This document shows, piece after piece, positions 1 to 8,859 of a stretch of DNA of 64,000 nt. The stretch lies in assembly GCF_033807715.1 (NCBI RefSeq), contig NC_084591.1, forward strand, positions 45,448,368 through 45,512,367, in the 5' to 3' direction. Positions within the stretch are counted from its first letter, which is position 1. Each line of letters starts with the position of its first letter. The position numbers and the translations under genes were made by a program. The DNA comes from Cololabis saira (Eukaryota > Chordata > Actinopteri > Beloniformes > Belonidae). The notes beneath the pieces were generated by a model. It made no database searches, was not told the DNA's origin, and worked only from the letters and a program-made list of their open reading frames with translations.

Positions 1-55
1 TTCGTTCGTCCGTCCGTCCGTCCGTCCGTCCGTCCGTCCGTCCGTCCGTCCGTCC
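1..55. repeat. (TCCG)n tetranucleotide microsatellite; 3' tail of a minus-strand LINE
   Basis: About twelve near-perfect TCCG/CGTC repeats run up to the window edge. Read on the minus strand they directly follow the 3' end of a LINE (TTTGAAATAAACAAGGACGG). They are therefore best read as the short tandem-repeat 3' tail typical of L2/CR1-group LINEs rather than an independent microsatellite. The repeat may continue outside the window. Confidence 0.75.
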
Positions 56-486
56 TTGTTTATTTCAAACATGTATAAAAAACAAGAAAAAAGATAAGAA
101 AACAAATACAATACAACATCAAAACACATATTTCAGTTACATGTTTGAAAAGGAGTGGGAGGAAGTATACATTTATTTAATCCCACCCCCTTTCAAAAAC
201 TAGACATAAATTATATGTCTGTATTATTTTTTATACTATACACTAATTTTTATAAATATATATAACCTGTTTAATACAAGATATAAGCTCTATCGTAAAT
301 ATAATATAACTATGATATAAATATAATACTTATATCTAAGTATATAATCATACAAAGACAACATGATAAAATAGCAGAACACACACAGCTGGTGATCTTT
401 AAACACAGTCTTCACTTTTATACCTCAAATAAACTATTTCTTTATATTTCTTCTTAAGTTGTTTTATGTTTGTACATTCTTTTAAC

Positions 487-577
487 TCAGAATTCAATGT
501 ATAAATTCATATCGCTCCAGTCCATCCCTTTCACTGGGTTGACCCATGTTTCAGATATTGCAATAACATTGAATGGT
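487..577 (-). pseudogene. LINE ORF2 endonuclease fragment (continuation across L1 insertion)
   Basis: Read from 577 downward the frame gives PFNVIAISETWVNPVKGMD and then a stop at 489-487. The V-I-A-I-S-E-T-W block with its catalytic-type Glu is a hallmark of the APE endonuclease of CR1/L2-type LINEs. The preceding residues HFTQPF lie at 6231-6214, beyond the L1, and the PF codons are repeated because they sit inside the target-site duplication. Removing the L1 and one duplication copy would make the endonuclease frame continuous. The stop right after this block shows the LINE was already decayed, or decayed later. Confidence 0.75.
565..577. repeat. Left target-site duplication of L1 copy A
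   Basis: AACATTGAATGGT here matches AACAATGAATGGT at 6207-6219, with one difference in 13 bases. The two copies abut the L1 5' end and its poly(A) tail, as expected for target-primed reverse transcription. Confidence 0.85.
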
Positions 578-600
578 GGGGGCGCTGTTGAGCCGCGGAC

Positions 601-609
601 CAAGATGGC
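601..609 (+). promoter_or_regulatory. YY1-like motif in the L1 5' UTR
   Basis: CAAGATGGC lies 24 bases from the inferred 5' end of the element. Human L1 carries a YY1 site of the same core (CAAGATGGCCG) near its first transcribed bases, where it helps position transcription initiation. The sequence match is direct; conserved function in this element is inference. Confidence 0.55.
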
Positions 610-700
610 AGCTTAGGGTGAATGCTCCTCACAACCCTGCTAAAAGTTTATAAAGTCCTCGTCACTAACGCTCTTTAACGCCGCTAATTTGCTCTACAAG

Positions 701-1627
701 ATGTCTAAACAAACGACACTTAAAGACTGTGAGGGTGGCTCTAAAGCCCGCAGCTCCCTGAGGACGAAAAGTACAACCTCGACTCCTGCATTAGCCGATG
801 ATGCTAACGACAAGGCCTGCGGGAGCCCACAGACGGACTTAGCTATGGTGCTAACAGAGCTACAGTCGTTCCGCACGACTATCGCCGCGATTAACGCCAA
901 AACAAGTACTCTCGATGGCTTTGGGGCAACACTCGACAACGTGGAGAGACGCATGAGGGAGATGAATAGCTCTGTTGATGCGGTGCAAAAGAGCTTCGCG
1001 GCCCTTCAACAGGATATCAGCGCTAATGCTAAGCGGCTAACGGAGGCTGAGGGACGCATAGGAGACGCCGAAGACGACCTGACGACTGTGAAATCGGAGC
1101 TTATTGACGCCACTAAACGCATCGCATACTTGGAGTCTAAGACCGAGGACCTTGAAAACCGTGGTCGGAGAAAGAACTTAAGGTTGGTGGGGCTCCCCGA
1201 GGGCACTGAAGGATCTCAGCCCATGGTGAGTTATGTCCAGCATATGTTGCCGGTCTGGCTGGGGCTGGACGCAGCCAAAGAGTTCACTTTAGAGAGGGCG
1301 CACCGCACATTGGGAAGACCCAGACCGGACCAGAGCAGAGCTGTTATCATCCGGTTCTTGAGGTTTCAGGACCGCGAGGCTGTGTTCAACTCATCTAAAC
1401 AACGCTCGCTCAGCCATGACGGCCACAAGATCTTCTTTGCCCAAGATCTGTCAGCAGGTACCATGAAAGCACGGAGCCCATTCAATACAGTGAGGAAAAA
1501 GTTTATTGATGCTGGAACTTTCCGGGGATTCAGCCTGCATCCTTGCAAGATGAGAGCTCTGCAGAACGGGAAAATAGTTCTTTTTTCCACGCCAGAAGAA
1601 GCTGAGGCTTTCCTCCTAGACTCCTAG
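701..1627 (+). CDS. L1 ORF1 protein (RNA-binding chaperone, RRM-type)
   Basis: This 308-residue ORF starts at the first ATG (MSKQTTLKD); the frame is open a few codons upstream but has no ATG there. Residues about 45-150 form a heptad-rich coiled coil, suited to the trimerisation known for L1 ORF1p. At about 155-170 the block NRGRRKNLRLVGLPEG marks the start of the RRM (transposase_22) domain, followed by a basic C-terminal domain ending near FSTPEEAEAFLLDS. Family knowledge: ORF1p coats L1 RNA in cytoplasmic RNPs and acts as a nucleic-acid chaperone. No frameshift or internal stop is present, and the length is typical. ORF2 follows 505 bp downstream in the same orientation. Confidence 0.9.
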   Translation: MSKQTTLKDCEGGSKARSSLRTKSTTSTPALADDANDKACGSPQTDLAMVLTELQSFRTTIAAINAKTSTLDGFGATLDNVERRMREMNSSVDAVQKSFAALQQDISANAKRLTEAEGRIGDAEDDLTTVKSELIDATKRIAYLESKTEDLENRGRRKNLRLVGLPEGTEGSQPMVSYVQHMLPVWLGLDAAKEFTLERAHRTLGRPRPDQSRAVIIRFLRFQDREAVFNSSKQRSLSHDGHKIFFAQDLSAGTMKARSPFNTVRKKFIDAGTFRGFSLHPCKMRALQNGKIVLFSTPEEAEAFLLDS

Positions 1628-2132
1628 TGGCCGAGGTGTATAAGTAAATATGACAGGATTTATACGGACAATAATGTAGGTGCACTATAATTTAATACCG
1701 GGTTTCCTATGTTTTATTAACATACGTCTTGCATCTTTTATTTTACTCTGTATGCAGAGCTACCATATCTGGTGGACACTTTACTTTATGCACCTAGTAC
1801 GGACCTATAAGCTACGCAATCAGAAGTGTTAATAATTTTTTGCTTCTTATCTTTCATACAAGGACGATGAATGTTTAAATGTTCAGTTTAATGCAGGGTT
1901 GGGGGGACGCACCTGAGCTGTCTGAGAGATGTGCTCACAGTTAAGCCACTCCTCATTAGTGTGGATTGGTATTTGCCCTTACAATGTTCAGTTTAAGTAA
2001 GGGAAGGGGGGGGGGGACCTCAAGGGTTAAGTGTTCTTATATGTTTGAGTTAGTCCTTAGTGTTGTCACTCGTTTTATGTATATATTTTTTGTCACACTC
2101 AACATGATCTTGTATCTCGTATTTAAAACAAC
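1628..2132 (+). other. L1 copy A inter-ORF spacer
   Basis: This is 505 bp of non-coding DNA between ORF1 and ORF2, with a G-run near 2008-2017. No ORF or known motif was recognised. Fish L1 elements commonly have such a spacer, so it belongs to the element. Confidence 0.6.
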
Positions 2133-5100
2133 ATGGAAAGTTTAGCACTTTCTGACTTGGGATTCACGAGCTGGAATGTCAGGGGACTCAATAAGTTAAC
2201 CAAACTGAAACAGGTAATGAACAGAATTAAAAACTTCCATTCAAAAATCATTTTTCTTCAGGAAATTCATATCACAGTTACTGAAATTAAAAAAGTACAA
2301 CGGAGATGGCCGGGTTCATACATGCCTCATATAACAGTCACGCTCGGGGGGTACTAATTCTTATCCACAAAACAATTCCTTTCCAACTTATCAATACTAT
2401 CCGGGACCCCCAAGGGAGGTTTGTAATTGCTCAGGGTAAAATCGGGTCTCTTGCACTGAACTTGGTCAGCATATATGGCCCTAATGAGGACAATCCAAAA
2501 TTTTTTGAAGATTTTTTTTTAACTTTGTCTTCATTGTATGGCCTAAATATTGTTGGTGGGGATTTCAATTGTACTTTGAACCCATCGTTAGATCGCTCTA
2601 CAAAGAATGATCCCCATAAAAAACAATCTAGGAAAACAATTTTACAATATATTGTAGATTTAAACTTGGCAGAAATCTGGAGGCAGCTTAACCCAGATAA
2701 ATTAGAATACTCTTGCTACTCAGGAATACATAGGTCCAGATCTCGCATTGATTACTTCTTGGTATCGCAAGAGTTAGTATCCAAAATTAAGAAATGTTGG
2801 TATGATTGTATAGTTATTAGTGATCACTCCCCCGTTTCCATGTCTTTACACATGGAGAAGCTCCAACAGTCTCCCCCTAGTTGGCGCTTGCAAGTGAGGT
2901 GGCTTCAAAACCCAGAATTTGTTAAATACATAGAAGATAAGATTGATGACTACTTTCAGATCAATACTACTCAAACCAACGCATGCATTAGGTGGGAAGC
3001 CTTTAAGGCCTATATTAGAGGGGAAATCATTAGTTTTACAAGTACTAAAAATAAGAAACGAAAAGCGGATATTAATAAATTGGAGAAACAAATTAGATCC
3101 TTGGAAATTGATATAAATAACAAAGATGACCCAGAAAAACAGAAACAATTATTAATCTTAAGAACAGAATACAATAAATTAACAGCTGATATAGCAGCAA
3201 AAAGTTTATTGTGGCTGAACCAGGCTTTTTATGTTCAGGGAGAAAAGGCTGGTAAATTATTAGCTTGGAGAATTAAAAAAATAAGATCCGAAAGAGCCAT
3301 TAATGGCATAATTACACAAACAGGAGCGATGTCGAATGACCCTCAAGATATTAATAATACATTTAAGGAATATTATCAATCACTGTACAGGTCGGAATGC
3401 TCTCCCTCTCCTGTCCTTAGGGACACCTTTCTTAATCATCTCCAGTTTGAAATGCTTACAGAGGAGGTTAAAGAGGACCTGGACAGTGACATAACAGTGG
3501 AGGAGATATTGCAGGCTATCAAAGGTGTCAACTCGGGCAAAGCTCCAGGGCCAGACGGCCTGCCAATAGAGTTCTACAAAACCTTCCAGAAGCAGTTATT
3601 GATCCCGCTTTTGAATATGTTTAAGGAATCACTTAACAATGGTATCCTTCCACCAACTTTAAGACTCGCTACAATAATCCTTATCTTAAAACCCGGGAAA
3701 ACACCGACTACCTGCTCCTCATACAGGCCTATTAGCCTTATGGGAGTTGACACCAAAATATTGTGTAAAGTTCTTGCTAAAAGGCTAGACCCATACATTC
3801 CTTCTTTGGTACACAGCGATCAGGCTGGGTTTGTACTGGGTCGCCAGGGATTTCATAACATTAGGAGGGTCCTCAACATAATTCATTCTCAAAATAATGC
3901 CAAGGACACGGCGCTGCTATCTTTGGATGCCAGACAGGCATTTGATCGAATCGAGTGGCCTTATTTGTTTAGTGTGTTATCAAGATATGGAATTGGGGGA
4001 AACTTTCTGAGATGGATAGAATTATTGTACACCAAACCTACAGCACGTGTTATGACAAATAATAATTTATCAAGTACAATAACTTTACAGAGGTCAACCC
4101 GTCAAGGCTGCCCTCTCTCCCCATTATTGTTTATTCTTGCCATTGAGCCCTTAGCAATGTCCATTAGAGCTGAAGCCAATCTGTCAGGTATAACAATTGG
4201 AGGCCATGAGCACAGAATATCTTTGTACGCGGACGACGTGATCCTTTTCTTGTCTGACTTATCAGAAAGTGTTCAAACGTTGTTAAACTTAATTACTAAA
4301 TTTGGTCAGTTTTCTGGATACAGTATTAATAACGCAAAATCTTCCATACTCTTTTTGAATAAGGATGAAAGAATTAATCCAGTCATAAGAACACCTTTTT
4401 CCAGTGCGAGTGAGGGCTTTACCTACCTGGGAATTAGGATTACCCCCCAAATTAATACAGTGATCAAAGCAAATTATGACCCGCTGATGAGAGAGGTAAG
4501 AGACTCGCTTGAAAAATGGACAACAATGCCAATCTCATTAATTGGGAGGATCAATTTAATTAAAATGGCTATTTTGCCGAAATTCCTGTACTTGTTTCAG
4601 TCACTTCCATTATTTTTGCCAAAATCTTTTTTTAAAGAAATTAACAGGGAATTTTGTAGGTTTATTTGGAATAACAGAAAACCAAGACTCAGACTGGGGT
4701 TGCTGTACTTACCGTACGATAGGGGGGGATTACAGATGCCCAACGTACAATGGTACTATTGGGCCGCTCAGCTACGCAGCATTATGTTTTATTTTGTCGC
4801 ACGATCTCCTCCAGCCTGGGTATATATTGAACAGTCGTCAATACCCAAGTTGCCATTAAGCATGTATTTGTATTCAGCAGATTTTAAAACCCTAAAAAGA
4901 ATAACAACAAACCCCTTCCTTAGAAATTCTATTGACATATGGTTTAAATCACACAGGCATATTGGTGATACACCCTCCATCTCCCAATTTTCACCGATTT
5001 GGGGTAATGCGCAGTTCACTCCTGGCAGAGCAGACGGTGGATTTCAGGTCTGGGCTAACAGAGGGGTACAAAAAATTGGAGACTTATATGATGAGGGAAT

Positions 5101-5905
5101 TTTACTACCATTTAACGAACTCTGTCTGAAATATTCAATTCCAGGGAAACATTTTTTTAAATATTTACAACTGAAGCACTTCATCTCATCAAAACAACAT
5201 CAAGCCTCATATGAACCACCGCTGTCCTGCCTTGAGAGTGCCGTGTTAAAACATATGCATGAGAAACACCAAATTTCTGTAATGTATACAGCACTTGTCT
5301 CACATGACAAGGAATCTAGTCATGATAGGAGGAGGGCGTGGAGTTTGGACATTAAGGAGGATATAGAAGAAGCTGAGTGGATGACAGCTTGTTTAAGAGC
5401 TCAAACACAAACCATCAATACTCGTATGAAACTATTGCAGCACAAATGGCTAATGAGGACATACGTGACCCCTGAAAAACTCAATAAATGGTCCCCTGGC
5501 ATTCCAGATACATGTGTAAAATGTATGACTGAGAAAGGTACTTTGATCCATTGTGTATGGGAATGCCCCAAGTTAGTAGCTTTCTGGAAGACGGTTGTCC
5601 ATATTCTGAGCAGAATCACAGGTATCCGGGTACCCTGTTCAGCAAAACTTTGCATATTAGGTATATATCCGGACAATTTATCTTTCAACTCTAAGTGCAG
5701 GACTCTGATCAACTTTGGCCTCCTGCAGGCCAGAAGGAGGATTGCTTTTTCCTGGAAAGAGACTGAGGTTCCATCTACACAGTCCTGGATTAGGGAGATG
5801 ACAATGTGTATTACGATGGAAAAGCTGACTTATGTGATTAGAGGTAAAGCACAAGAATTCGAAAAAATATGGACACCTTTAATGGACTTTCTCAAGCAAC
5901 AATAG
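2133..5905 (+). pseudogene. L1 ORF2 (endonuclease - reverse transcriptase), single frameshift
   Basis: The ATG at 2133 begins the endonuclease with FTSWNVRGLNK and FLQEIH. The frame is then lost at about 2304-2320 by a one-base change: RRWPG in the first frame continues as FIHASYNSHARGV in the second. From there the frame is open to 5905. Visible endonuclease motifs are GGDFNCTLNP (residue about 140), SRIDYFLVS and SDHSPV. RT motifs include SGKAPGPDGLPIEFY (about 467), SYRPISLMG, SLDARQAFDRIEWPY, RQGCPLSPLLF and the catalytic YADD at 4226-4237. A C-terminal Cys-rich knuckle of form CX2CX8HX4C lies at 5513-5566. The total of about 1257 codons is full length. The protein nicks target DNA and copies L1 RNA; this copy would need the frameshift to be absent to work. 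Confidence 0.93.
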
Positions 5906-6206
5906 AATATATATGTCTGTAGAACAAGTGTGACAATCTAAGTTTGTCTGTTAGACTATTGAGTGTGACATTTTTTATTTTATTTTTCTTAGTCTTAGTT
6001 TTTTTTTTTTTTTTTTTTTTTTTCCATTTAATTTTAATTATTTTATTTTTTTTGTCTTGTTTTCTGTCTTGTTTTATTTTTGTCTGTATGGACACGGCAG
6101 GACCTGCTTACATTTTGTTGGAAAATTAATATGATACTTGCTGATTGCTTTGTCTTTTTTGTACATTTATATTGAAATTTAATAAAAATATTGTTAAAAA
6201 AAAAAA
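5906..6206 (+). other. L1 copy A 3' UTR, polyadenylation signal and poly(A) tail
   Basis: This is a short AT-rich 3' UTR with a 25-base T tract near 5999-6023, AATAAA at 6181-6186 and an A-run beginning at 6196. It contrasts with the 2.65-kb G-rich 3' region of L1 copy B, so the two L1s belong to different subfamilies. Confidence 0.8.
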
Positions 6207-6219
6207 AACAATGAATGGT
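6207..6219. repeat. Right target-site duplication of L1 copy A
   Basis: AACAATGAATGGT directly follows the poly(A) tail and pairs with 565-577 (one mismatch). Confidence 0.85.
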
Positions 6220-6527
6220 TGTGTGAAATGATTTAAGTAGTCCTTGATGTGTACAAAATTTGCATACAGACTTCTGGCATTAATGTGAACCATTGAAAAT
6301 GTTCCATCCTTGTTGATGTGGCCATACTGTTCCTCTGTGTAATAGCAGCAGTTGTTACTGATAGAGTTGAAGAAGTTATTGTCTGGGTCAATGTCGTATT
6401 CTATATCCTGTGCATTATAATCAGTGTATTGAAATGTTTGCAGATCCTGGTTTCCATGTTGACTAATCCACTCTGTTATATTGCTGTTGTCATCAGATGT
6501 AGATGAGTGAGTTCTTTCAGAATTCAC
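6214..6527 (-). pseudogene. LINE ORF2, N-terminal part with start of the APE endonuclease
   Basis: From the ATG at 6527 the frame reads MNSERTHSSTSDD, passes a polar, Asp/Asn-rich leader, and reaches FSMVHINARSLYANFVHIKDYL. This is the first conserved strand of the endonuclease domain in CR1/L2-type LINEs. The frame ends at HFTQPF because L1 copy A is inserted there; VIAISETW follows at 577 downward. No catalytic Glu or reverse transcriptase lies in this half. The protein would nick DNA and reverse transcribe its own RNA, but this copy is clearly dead. Confidence 0.75.
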
Positions 6528-6584
6528 ATGGTCGTGTGTTCGGCTGTTCAGGTGCTTTTTATCTTACTGACTGGCTCGTCTTGA

Positions 6585-7227
6585 TCACTGATACTTTTCC
6601 AGATCCTCCATGCTTCTCATCATCAGCACTTTGGCCTCCTCCGGTGTTCTGTTGAGCTCGATGAAGATTTTGCAGTTTGTAGTCTATGTGCTCTGGATCT
6701 CAGGTGCTCATTGATGAAAACATCCGTTCCTTTGAGCTTCCTCCCTTGTTTTAGGAACGCAATCTTGTGCTTCCTGTTCACAAATCTCATAATAACAGCT
6801 TGTTTATCATTGCTATTTCGCCTTGGTAGAGGGTGGCAAGCTCCAATATTATTACAGTCCAAAGCAATCCCTTTAGACTGCAAAAAAGCAGCCACCTGTT
6901 GCTCGTGGAGCTCACATCCAGCTCGCCGGCGGGTTCCCCCTCGCTGTTCACGGTCACCGCTCTTGCATAGGACCGGGGTTTAATCTGGAGCCCAGTGATG
7001 ACAACATCGTTCATCCTGGTGTATTGCTCCAGGTCTGTGACCCGACTCTCTAAGTAGGCGAGCCGCTTGTCCTTCTCAGCATTTTGCAGACGTAGAGCTT
7101 TCACCTCCTCAACCAGCGCCAGGATGTTTTTCTGCTGTAATCTTACAGTAGAAACTTCTTCTGTGAGAAAGTCGAGTTACTTTATGTCATCGACTTCCTC
7201 CACTGATGGGTTTTTCTTTGGACCCAT
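6585..7227 (-). pseudogene. LINE ORF1 with coiled coil, multiply broken
   Basis: The start MGPKKNPSVEEVDDIK (ATG at 7227) is followed at once by an in-frame stop at 7179-7177. The frame then reopens as a coiled coil (EEVKALRLQNAEKDKRLAYLE) and DLEQYTRMNDVVITGLQIKP. A frameshift near 6895-6910 moves the reading to VAAFLQSKGIALDCNNIGACHPLPRR, then KQAVIMRFVNRKHK and LKGTDVFINEHL. A further break, probably with about 20 codons lost, precedes NCKIFIELNRTPEEAKVLMM, which ends at the stop 6587-6585. The arrangement is that of an RNA-binding ORF1 protein of a fish LINE; I recognise the family but cannot name it precisely. Confidence 0.7.
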
Positions 7228-7303
7228 ATTGACCAGTATCGTTTCTGTTCGAACTGTTGTTCAGAAGTCAGCTGTTCCTCAGCTGTTCCTGGCCGGAGAT
7301 TAG

Positions 7304-8446
7304 CATCACACATCAGTTATTTGTGTTATATTTTGTTGCATGGCTTCTATAACAGAGTAACATTGTTAGGAATTACAGAAATCCTAAAAAGTCAAACATA
7401 TTATTCTTTTCAACAGTAATTAGTGTTTGCAACGATCCAAGTTCTAAATGTTATCATCTCATGTTGCCTTGTCTGTTTTGTTTTGTCTGTTTTGTTTTGC
7501 TTTTCAATTTTTAATGACAATGGTTCACTTTATTGTTTGACATTGGTCGCAGATTTCATTAAACTATTGATACAGTATGTTTTGCATTTATTGTATTGTT
7601 GAAATTTGCATGAACTTTTTTCGTTAAAAGTTTCTATTCATTTTATTGTTTGGCACGTTTATTGTAGAAGCTAGCACAACACAGCCATGGTACCATTCTT
7701 CATTTATTTAATTCTAAAGTCATGCAGGTAATTAGTCCGCCTGTCGACTATTTACTGTTTCCCTCCGCTCAAATGTGAAGTATGTCTTTTCCAACATTTT
7801 GATAAATAAAACAAGGCTTTATAGGATGATTCTAGGGCAGGATGTGGCATTAATTGGCAGCTTGCACTATTCTTCACCAGTTCACAAACACCCTTGTGAC
7901 TTGCTGCAGCTCTAACTAGCTTTAAAATGATAAACCATTACATTTTATGACCCTCACTCTGGAAAAGTTGGAATCATACCTAACTCAGCTGGAGGACAAA
8001 TATCTACAGCCCATCAGCTCTCCACAGGGCTGCACTAAAGCTTGGAAATTTGAAAGCCTTTTCACTTTGGGGTAAATGTTAACTTCCTCAGATCTGGTTG
8101 TTTACTCACTTGGCCTTGTTTATCACTGGTATGCAGTTGATATCCAACTGTAAGCATCATCCCCTCCTTTTTTTCCCCACGATCTTGGCATGAATCCTGT
8201 CTCAGATATGTCCTCTTTGATGAAGAAACGTCAACTTCAACAAAACCTCTTTTTCTCCGTCCATGTTACTCTGTTTTCATGTTAACATGTTTTAAAGGAA
8301 ATGCAGCTGTAGCTTAATTAGTGTTTCAGCTCTACAATACACAACAGTAAGCAGATGTCACACAGCCATCCACCCTCACTGAGCCAGAGTGAAAACAGGC
8401 CAGCAACTGAGCTGGAAACAACCTTTGTTGCAGGTTTCTCTCATAT
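7304..8446. other. Unassigned single-copy-looking DNA
   Basis: This is about 1.1 kb of ordinary AT-biased sequence with no long ORF, no recognised repeat and no splice-flanked exon. It may be unique intergenic or intronic DNA next to the copine gene. Confidence 0.5.
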
Positions 8447-8847
8447 GGCACTTTTCCACTAGTACCTACTCAGCCCGATTGGACTCGCCTCGCCTCGGTT
8501 TTGTGCTTTTCCACTAGGGGTGGAGGCGGGTGGAGGCGTGCCGAGTAGTTACTTTTTCTGTAACTACTCTGCCGAGGTTCTAAGCTGCTGAGTCGGCTGT
8601 ATCTGACATCATCACACTACAGACCACCGATTGGTCGGTGGGGTTGGAGTCAGACGTCTGAGTCAGGAGGCGGAAAATCAGTGAAAGAACGACTTGCGGC
8701 TTCTTGTTAATTTTATTCGACAGGCAATGGTAACGCAGACGTCTGTTTGGTGATCCAACTCTGAGGTGCAGATGTTCATAAACCTGGTGCTGAGGAGAGA
8801 GTTAAAAAGGGATCTAGACGGAGATAAGGAACGACCACACAATCAAA

Positions 8848-8859
8848 GACGTTACAGCA
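8848..8859. repeat. Left target-site duplication of L1 copy B
   Basis: GACGTTACAGCA here is identical to 13591-13602, which follows the poly(A) run of the L1. Confidence 0.88.

Larger units (their letters stand above)
56..577 (-). mobile_element. 3' part of an old L2/CR1-group LINE (second half of an interrupted copy)
   Basis: On the minus strand this segment opens with 29 codons of endonuclease-like coding sequence (577-490). An AT-rich 3' untranslated stretch follows, containing a GGGGTGGGATTAAATAAA-type motif, and the copy ends in the ACGG repeat. The rest of ORF2, including the reverse transcriptase, is missing, so the copy carries a large internal deletion. Its 5' half lies at 6207-7303, on the other side of the inserted L1. 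The clade assignment is from motif memory only. Confidence 0.7.
578..6206 (+). mobile_element. Near full-length L1 (Tx1-like) retrotransposon, copy A
   Basis: The element has a 5' UTR (578-700), ORF1 (701-1627), a 505-bp spacer, ORF2 (2133-5905, one frameshift), a short AT-rich 3' UTR with a T-tract at 5999-6023, an AATAAA signal at 6181-6186 and a poly(A) tail. A 13-bp target-site duplication flanks it. The length of about 5.6 kb and the two-ORF plan are normal for vertebrate L1. Only one obvious disabling mutation is visible, so the copy is relatively young. It is inserted inside the endonuclease gene of a minus-strand LINE. Confidence 0.92.
6207..7303 (-). mobile_element. 5' part of the L2/CR1-group LINE interrupted by L1 copy A
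   Basis: Read on the minus strand this holds a short 5' UTR (about 7303-7228), a decayed ORF1 (7227-6585), a 57-bp spacer and the beginning of ORF2 (6527 downward). It runs into the L1 target site at 6219 and resumes at 577. The outer 5' end of the element is not clearly marked. Confidence 0.75.
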
